NCBI RefSeq assembly: GCF_001570365.1
Contig: NZ_BBYK01000041.1
Coordinates: 247,970-311,969, forward strand
Length of the DNA: 64,000 bases
DNA from: Microtetraspora fusca
GTDB lineage: Bacteria; Actinomycetota; Actinomycetes; Streptosporangiales; Streptosporangiaceae
Direction of reading: 5' to 3'
Shown: positions 59,130 to 64,000 of the stretch, in pieces
Layout of the letters: each line of letters begins with the position of its first letter
How positions within the stretch are numbered: position 1 is the stretch's first letter
The notes under the pieces: generated by a model
The model's input: the letters and a program-made list of their open reading frames with translations, nothing else
Told to the model about the DNA's origin: nothing
The model's database searches: none
Program-made: the position numbers and the translations under genes

Positions 59130-59150
59130 ACATCGGATGGTTTACGTATT
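59130..59150 (-). promoter_or_regulatory. Shared 21-bp motif, copy 2
   Basis: The reverse complement reads AATACGTAAACCATCCGATG plus T, identical to 50918-50938. In this copy GTAAACCA is additionally repeated just before it (CGGTAAACCAATACGTAAACCA). It lies directly upstream of the peptidase operon and points into it. Confidence 0.75.
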
Positions 59151-59335
59151 GGTTTACCGGTACGAAACATCGGCTGCACGGTGCGGCGCGACACGGGGCG
59201 GCGAAAACCGGCGAACATCGCAAAAACGGTGCGTAGTATCCTCGTCACTGTACGTCGAGGGCCTTTCGCGGGCGGACGCGTATGGCACCGCTCATGCGGA
59301 CACCTGAGGTGAGGCCGTCAACGGGGGGTGTCTGC

Positions 59336-59674
59336 ATGGAAACGTTGCGACTCGTCCTGGTCTTTCTCCACCTCGCCGGTTTCTCCGCCCTTCTCGGGGG
59401 CTTCCTACGTCAGATGCAGCTCCGGATGATGCTCGTCGGGCGTCCCGTCGTGATCGCCGCGGTCGCCCAGTTCGTCACGGGCGCCCTGCTCATATGGATC
59501 CGTACGTCGATGGACATGTCCGTCTCCGGCCCGAAGATGGCCGTCAAGGCGGGCCTCGACCTGGCCATCGTCCTGGCGGCGGTCGCGGGCGCGCGCTTCA
59601 GGCCGCCATGGGCGTTCTACGGCGTCGGCGCCCTGGCCGCCCTCACCACCGCGGTCGCGGTCTTCTGGACCTGA
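59336..59674 (+). CDS. Small four-helix membrane protein
   Basis: 112 residues from the ATG at 59336 (GGGGGGTGTCTGC in front). Four hydrophobic helices: LRLVLVFLHLAGFSALLGGFL, RPVVIAAVAQFVTGALLIW, MAVKAGLDLAIVLAAVAGA and FYGVGALAALTTAVAVFWT. LHLAGFSALLGGFLRQM resembles actinobacterial 'Fe-S protein'/CopD-like small membrane proteins, but no cofactor ligands are certain. Function unknown. Confidence 0.75.
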   Translation: METLRLVLVFLHLAGFSALLGGFLRQMQLRMMLVGRPVVIAAVAQFVTGALLIWIRTSMDMSVSGPKMAVKAGLDLAIVLAAVAGARFRPPWAFYGVGALAALTTAVAVFWT

Positions 59675-59800
59675 CCCACCCGGTCTCGGGCTTTCGGCCG
59701 CGTCACGGGGTCCGCAGGCCTGAGCCGACGGCCCTGCCCGGGCCCCGGAGCCCGTGCCGCGGGTGGCGGCGGGGACCCGGGGCCTCGGGGATGGTCGCCC

Positions 59801-60976
59801 TCAGAGATACAGGCCGGTCGAGGCGGTCGGCTCGGGCGCGGTGAGCCCGTGCCCCTCGCGCAGCGCGAACAGCTCCGCGAGCGAGGCGCCGTCGGGCCCG
59901 ATGCCCGCAGCCCCGCCGTACGGCGCGGCCGACCCGCCGGAGCGGTCCGCCGACCCGTTGAGCCAGGCCACGGCCTCGTCCTGGGCCAGCCGTCCGATCT
60001 CGATCTGGGCCAGGCAACGGCCGGGCCGCACCACGGCGGGGTGAAGCTGGTTGAAGTCCTCGTTCGTGGTGATCGCGACGAGGACGTCCCGCCCCTGGCC
60101 CAGCAGGCCGTCGGTCAGGTTCAGCAGCCGGGACAGCCCCTGGCCGGTGGACTGCTTCGCCTCCGCGCGGATCAGCTCGTCGCAGTCCTCCAGGACGAGC
60201 ATCCGCCAGCGGTGTTCCTCGTCGTGGTCGGGGCAGTCGCAGCCGACCGCCACGTCCATGAGGTATCCCGGGTTGTTGAACAGCCGCTCCGGGTCGAGGA
60301 CGCAGTCCACCTGGCACCAGCTCGCCCATTCGCGGGCGAGCGTGCGCAGCAGAGTGGTCTTGCCGGTGCCCGGCGGGCCGTGCAGCAGGAGCAGCCGGCC
60401 GTTCACGTCCTGCGGCCGGATCGCCATGAGCCGGTCGAGTCGTTCCCTGGCCGTGCGTGGATAGTTGTGTTTGATCCCGTCCCAGGGGGCGGTGGTGATC
60501 GGCTTGGCGGAACGGCGCCTGCCGTGGTCGGACAGCCACACGAAGCCCATCGCGACCTCGTCCTCGTCCTTGGCGACCACATCCTCGGCGCCCTTGGTCG
60601 CCTCGTCGAGGACCGAGCGGGCCAGCTCCTCGCTCGTGGCGGTCACGGTGAAGGTGGCCGACCTGCTGCTGTAGCGCACCACGCGCAGGGTCCATCCCTC
60701 GCCGGAGATCAGGCGTGACTCGTGACCGTCGCTGTCCTGGGCGACCCGGAGCACCCGTCCGCCCTGAGGGACCGCCGGGGCGTCCAGCCGGACCCGGTCC
60801 ACGGTGGTGCTGCGCGACCACGGCTGCGTTCCCGTGGCGAACGGCGACAGGGCGAGCGCGTCGATCACGTCGGCGGGGCTGTCGCCGTCGTCGAGCCACA
60901 CGTTCATCGGAAGCGGCTCGCTGGGTTCTGGTCTGGAGGGGAAGTCGACCTCCTTCAGGATGGACATGCCTGCCAT
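59801..60976 (-). CDS. DUF5925 / AAA ATPase
   Basis: 391 residues. The N-terminal ~130 residues match the DUF5925 pattern (PMNVWLDDGDSPADVIDALALSPFATGTQPWSRSTTVDRVRLDAP; later VRYSSRSATFTVTATSEELARSVLDEAT). The AAA core has Walker A HGPPGTGKTTLLRTLAREW (~200), a CDCPDHDEEH insertion, Walker B RMLVLEDCDELI (~257), sensor 1 VLVAITTNEDF and arginine-finger-like VVRPGRCLAQIEIG. It resembles an AAA protein of the BCS1/CbbX type acting on an unknown partner. The ATG at 60976 has only a weak ribosome site; ATG at 60967 is possible. Confidence 0.82.
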   Translation of the reverse strand: MAGMSILKEVDFPSRPEPSEPLPMNVWLDDGDSPADVIDALALSPFATGTQPWSRSTTVDRVRLDAPAVPQGGRVLRVAQDSDGHESRLISGEGWTLRVVRYSSRSATFTVTATSEELARSVLDEATKGAEDVVAKDEDEVAMGFVWLSDHGRRRSAKPITTAPWDGIKHNYPRTARERLDRLMAIRPQDVNGRLLLLHGPPGTGKTTLLRTLAREWASWCQVDCVLDPERLFNNPGYLMDVAVGCDCPDHDEEHRWRMLVLEDCDELIRAEAKQSTGQGLSRLLNLTDGLLGQGRDVLVAITTNEDFNQLHPAVVRPGRCLAQIEIGRLAQDEAVAWLNGSADRSGGSAAPYGGAAGIGPDGASLAELFALREGHGLTAPEPTASTGLYL

Positions 60977-61128
60977 GATTCCGGTGCCATGTCGGCGTGT
61001 CGACGGATTTAGCACTGTTGATCGATGAAATGTGCGTTTCCCGTACGGCAGGCCCACGGCTCCGCTCCAATTCGTCGCCGCTCGCGTTCGCAGAGTGAGC
61101 GGGAGGCGGCCGGACGGCCGGTGCCGCG

Positions 61129-61551
61129 TCAGGCGGTCGGGATCCGCTGGAGGAACTCCAGCCGGTTGCCCACGGCGTCGTGGGCGTAGAAGCGCCGGTG
61201 GCCGGGGAAGTCGCCGTCCCAGATCACCTCGACGCCGTGCCGCTCCAGCAGGGCGGCCAGGCCGTCCAGGTCGGCGACGAGGATGCCGGGGTGGGCCTTG
61301 CGGGCCGGGCGGAAGTCCTGCTCGACGCCCAGATGGATCTCCAGGGAGTCGGCCCGCACCCACAGTCCGCCGCGCGCCGCGAGCGCCGGCGGCTTGGGGA
61401 TCTCGATCATGCCGAGGATCCCGACGTAGAAGGCGCGGCAGGCCTCCTCGTCTCCCGGCCCGATCGCGAGCTGGACATGGTGCAGGCCGTAGCCGAGACC
61501 CGACACGTGGTCCGGGCCGTACCCCCGGCTGGAGACCGTCTCTTCGGACAC
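61129..61551 (-). CDS. VOC (glyoxalase/bleomycin resistance) family protein
   Basis: 140 residues, two beta-alpha-beta-beta-beta units: LHHVQLAIGPGDEEACRAFYVGILGMIEIPKPPAL, RADSLEIHLGVEQDFRPARKAHPGILVADLDGLAALLERHGVEVIWDGDFPGHRRFYAHDAVGNRLEFLQ. Metal-type ligands (His in HHVQ, His/Glu in EIHLG, Glu in LEFLQ) are present. The family includes dioxygenases, isomerases and binding proteins; the substrate cannot be inferred. GTG start after GAGGAGAAGGAGAAGCG. Confidence 0.87.
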   Translation of the reverse strand: MSEETVSSRGYGPDHVSGLGYGLHHVQLAIGPGDEEACRAFYVGILGMIEIPKPPALAARGGLWVRADSLEIHLGVEQDFRPARKAHPGILVADLDGLAALLERHGVEVIWDGDFPGHRRFYAHDAVGNRLEFLQRIPTA

Positions 61552-61773
61552 CGCTTCTCCTTCTCCTCGCGCCGCTCAGGGTGCGGGCGTTCGGACAGAG
61601 TGTGACACCGCCGACAAGAGCGCGGTCGCGGCGCTCGCGAGGTTGGTCGCACGGTCGGGGTCGGTGACGCCGGGCACCACTGACGAGGCCCGGGCATTCG
61701 TCGACCTCACATTCCGGGGCGTTGTCTCGTCCTACTGGTGAGAGCAGACGCGACAAGGAAAGTCGGGGACACC

Positions 61774-62717
61774 ATGACCACCCCATCCGAGCCGGGACAC
61801 GGCCGGCTCGATCCGAGCCTGAACGCGATCATGAGCGAGCGGCGTCAGCTGATCAATCTGGCGTACCGGCTCCTCGGCTCCCTGGCCGACGCCGAGGATG
61901 TCGTGCAAGAGACGTACGCCCGCTGGTACGCCCTGTCCCCGCAGCAGCAGGAGGCCATCGAATCCCCGGGCGCCTGGCTGAGGAGGGTGGCCAGTCGCGT
62001 CTGCCTGGACCTGCTCGGCTCGGCACGGGCCCGGCGCGAGAGCTACGTGGGCGAATGGATCCCGGAGCCGCTACCCGATCGTACGGAGTGGATCGGCGGG
62101 CGGTCCGACGGCATCACCGTCGACCCGGCCGACCGGGTCACCCTCGACGAGTCGGTCAACATGGCCTTCCTCGTCGTGCTCGAGTCGATGACCCCGGCCG
62201 AGCGCGTCACGTTCATCCTCCACGACGTCTTCCGCTACCCCTTCGCCGAAGTGGCCGAGATCGTCGGCCGTACCCCGGCGGCATGTCGCCAGCTGGCCTC
62301 CTCCGCCCGCCGTCGCATCGGCGCGTCGCGGGCTCCCGCGACGCCGGCATCCCGGCAGGCCCGGATCGTCAGGGACTTCAAGCAGGCCTGGGGGCGAAGG
62401 ACATCGAGGCCCTCGTCGGCCTCCTCGACCCCGACGCCACCGGAATCGCCGACGGCGGCGGCCTCGTCAGCGCGGTGCTCCGCCCGATCGAAGGCGCCGA
62501 GCAGATCGCCCGCGTGTTGGTGGACATCGCCGACAAGGCACCCGGCATGGGGACCCTGGAGATCCTGGAGCGTACGGTCAACGGTCAGCCCGGCCTGGTG
62601 GCTCGGCAGGACGGCGTCACCGTGGTGGTGATGGCGTTCGACATCGCAGGCGACCGGATCAAGCGCTTCTGGGCGGTACGGAACCCGGAGAAGCTCCGGC
62701 CCTGGACGACGCGGTGA
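61774..62717 (+). pseudogene. sigJ: SigJ-type ECF sigma factor with a one-base frameshift
   Basis: The first frame encodes sigma region 2 (RRQLINLAYRLLGSLADAEDVVQETYARWYALSP, ESPGAWLRRVASRVCLDLL) and region 4 (LESMTPAERVTFILHDVFRYPFAEVAEIVGRTPAACRQLASSARRRI). After IVRDFKQAW it leaves the family and continues out of frame to a stop at 62629-62631. The family's C-terminal SnoaL-like domain (AKDIEALVGLLDPDATGIADGGG...ERTVNGQPGLVARQDGVTVVVMAFDIAGDRIKRFWAVRNPEKL) is present in another frame, ending at 62717. One extra G in the GGGGG run at 62390-62394 would join them. Could be a sequencing error, phase variation or a true lesion. Confidence 0.82.
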
Positions 62718-62828
62718 CGCGCCGCCCACATCCTCGGGGCTCGGCACCTCACGCGGAGCCGAGGGCTGTGCGCGAACCATGACCGGCTTGGACCTGAACG
62801 ATCAAACTCCCTCTAGGAGCGGCGAAGC

Positions 62829-63371
62829 ATGTCAACCGTGACCACGCTCAGCGAGCTGACCGGCGACTACGTCCTCGACACCGCCCGTACGCGGATCGGC
62901 TTCGGCGCCCGGCACACGATGGCCACCAGAGTGCGCGGGCGGTTCGAGGAGTTCGAGGGCGGCGCGCACCTGGACGGCGACGACCCGTCGAAGTCCAGCG
63001 CCCGGCTCACCGTCCAGGCCAAGAGCATCCAGACCGGCAACCGGCGGCGCGACGACCACCTGCGCGGCACGTTCCTGTACGTGGACGACCACCCGGCCCT
63101 CACCTTTATCTCCACCACGGTGCGGTCCGCCGGCCCGGCCGGCTTCACGGTCACCGGTGACCTGACCATCCGTGGCGTGACCAAGCCGGTGACCGTGGAC
63201 TTCGAGCTGACCAGCGCCGAGGACGATCCGCGGGGCGGCTTCCGGGTCCGCTTCACGGGCAGGACCACCATCGACCGCAACGACTGGAACGTGAACTGGA
63301 ACGCCGCAACAAGGATCATGGTCGGCCCGAAGGTGACGCTGGAGTTGGACGTCACCGCGATCCGCCGGTAG
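62829..63371 (+). CDS. YceI family protein
   Basis: 180 residues, eight-stranded lipocalin-like barrel: GDYVLDTARTRIGFGARHTMATRVRGRFEEFEG, SARLTVQAKSIQTGNRRRDDHLRGTFLYVDDHPALTFISTTV, LTIRGVTKPVTVDFEL, GRTTIDRNDWNVNWN. It binds isoprenoid or amphiphilic lipids. TAGGAGCGGCGAAGC precedes the ATG. It lies 111 bp after the sigJ-type gene on the same strand, a pairing seen in other actinobacteria, so it may be a target of that sigma factor. Confidence 0.92.
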   Translation: MSTVTTLSELTGDYVLDTARTRIGFGARHTMATRVRGRFEEFEGGAHLDGDDPSKSSARLTVQAKSIQTGNRRRDDHLRGTFLYVDDHPALTFISTTVRSAGPAGFTVTGDLTIRGVTKPVTVDFELTSAEDDPRGGFRVRFTGRTTIDRNDWNVNWNAATRIMVGPKVTLELDVTAIRR

Positions 63372-63390
63372 GCGGCCGACGGCGGTGTGC

Positions 63391-63424
63391 GCGGTCTCCG
63401 GTTCGGCCGTGAGCCGGAGACCGC
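63391..63424. terminator. Bidirectional terminator hairpin
   Basis: GCGGTCTCCGG pairs perfectly with CCGGAGACCGC (11 bp) around a 12-nt loop, between the convergent YceI and edge genes. Confidence 0.65.
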
Positions 63425-63453
63425 CCTCGACGTCGACGGTCGGGAGAGTCTCG

Positions 63454-64000
63454 TCAGGCGACGATCGCGACGACCGCGGAGGCGTAGCCGACGGCCTCGA
63501 GCGCCGACTTCACCGTGCCGTCGAGGTTGAGCTTGACGCTGTTCTTGCAGCTCACCTGGTAGCTCGAGGACGCGCGCCAGGCCGTGGGGAGGGAGGAGAC
63601 GGTGCCCGACTTGCTCCAGTTGTGGTCACGGGAGCCGGAGTCGAACGTTCCGTGGAGTCGTCCGAAGGTCTCGAACACGAAGGCGGAGCCCGACGACATG
63701 CGGACGACGCAGACACCGGTGTAGTTGTAGCTGGTGGCGCCCGAGTCGTGCATGTGCCCGGACCACTGGTACGTCCCGTTGTCGTACAGGGTCAGCGACG
63801 TCCACCCGCCGACCGGGACCCCTCCGCTGAAGGTGACCTTGCGGTTGACGACGATCGGCGAGGCCGGCTTGGACGACGAGGCGAGGCGGCCGGCCGCGGC
63901 GGCGTTGTCGGCCTGCGCCTGGCTGCGTACGGCGGGGGTGACGCAGACGTCGTCGCCGGAGAACGCCTCGCGCCAGACGTAGCCGGTCACGCAGGTGTGC
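63454..64000 (-). CDS. C-terminal part of a secreted-type protein (5' end outside window)
   Basis: The frame is open to the right edge, so the start is missing. The visible end has HTCVTGYVWREAFSGDDVCVTPAVRSQAQADNAAAAGR. This Cys-containing C..GxVWREA..GDxVCVTP..R.QA..DNA motif is found as a short module in actinobacterial extracellular proteins. It is followed by a beta-rich domain (RKVTFSGGVPVGGWTSLTLYDNGTYQWSGHMHDSGATSYNYTGVCVVRMSSGSAFVFETFGRLHGTF). Two Cys pairs suggest an oxidised, extracellular location. Function unknown. Confidence 0.7.
   Translation of the reverse strand, partial: HTCVTGYVWREAFSGDDVCVTPAVRSQAQADNAAAAGRLASSSKPASPIVVNRKVTFSGGVPVGGWTSLTLYDNGTYQWSGHMHDSGATSYNYTGVCVVRMSSGSAFVFETFGRLHGTFDSGSRDHNWSKSGTVSSLPTAWRASSSYQVSCKNSVKLNLDGTVKSALEAVGYASAVVAIVA

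Overview
The window is chromosomal DNA from a very GC-rich actinomycete, probably a Streptosporangiales/Streptomycetales-type soil organism. The grounds are the strong G/C bias at third codon positions, frequent GTG/TTG starts with GA-rich ribosome sites, actinobacterial families (DUF5709, DUF5335, DUF4253, DUF5925, WS/DGAT, Rv2466c-like nitroreductase, SigJ) and stop/start overlaps of the ATGA/GTGA type. I see no tRNA, rRNA, CRISPR array, insertion sequence or prophage. Genus assignment is inference.

Layout. 0-8 kb: the end of a 37-residue-repeat protein; a lipoprotein pair (YVTN beta-propeller and a divergent polysaccharide deacetylase); a ROK kinase and a beta-phosphoglucomutase-like HAD enzyme on the minus strand; a P1B-type metal ATPase with a C-terminal hemerythrin domain; DUF5335. 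8-16.3 kb: a run of small regulator/target pairs: two SMR pumps with a divergent MarR, an XRE regulator with its palindrome, a FadA5-like thiolase with a divergent HxlR, and a MarR divergent from an MFS pump and an aldo/keto reductase. 16.4-25 kb: Tex, a modular GH18 chitinase, a Rv2466c-like thioredoxin-fold protein, a zinc-ribbon membrane protein and a TetR remnant.

23.4-33.1 kb is the best-understood block. A tandem-IclR regulator diverges from pcaI-pcaJ-pcaF-pcaH-pcaG-pcaB-pcaL-pobA. Together these enzymes convert 4-hydroxybenzoate through protocatechuate to succinyl-CoA and acetyl-CoA. 33.2-37.5 kb: a 53-residue membrane peptide, a DHA2 transporter fused to a winged-helix-like domain, and small stress-type or membrane genes. 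37.6-44.8 kb: WS/DGAT acyltransferase converging on a Ser/Thr kinase, MctP with its DUF3311 partner, and a CocE/NonD hydrolase. 44.9-47.2 kb: a trp attenuator with a leader peptide MRTPNQWWRR ahead of a fused anthranilate synthase.

47.3-59.2 kb holds an ABC-2 exporter, DUF4253, and then what I consider the most interesting unit. A GAF-LuxR regulator diverges from a peptide-binding lipoprotein and two Dpp-type permeases. These converge on a translationally coupled operon of three peptidases (C39-like, S9, M20). An identical 21-bp sequence lies upstream of both transcription units, 8.2 kb apart and pointing towards each other. This suggests one LuxR-controlled peptide uptake and degradation regulon. 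59.3-64 kb: a small membrane protein, a DUF5925 AAA ATPase, a VOC protein, a frameshifted SigJ-type sigma factor next to YceI, and the C-terminal part of a secreted-type protein at the right edge.
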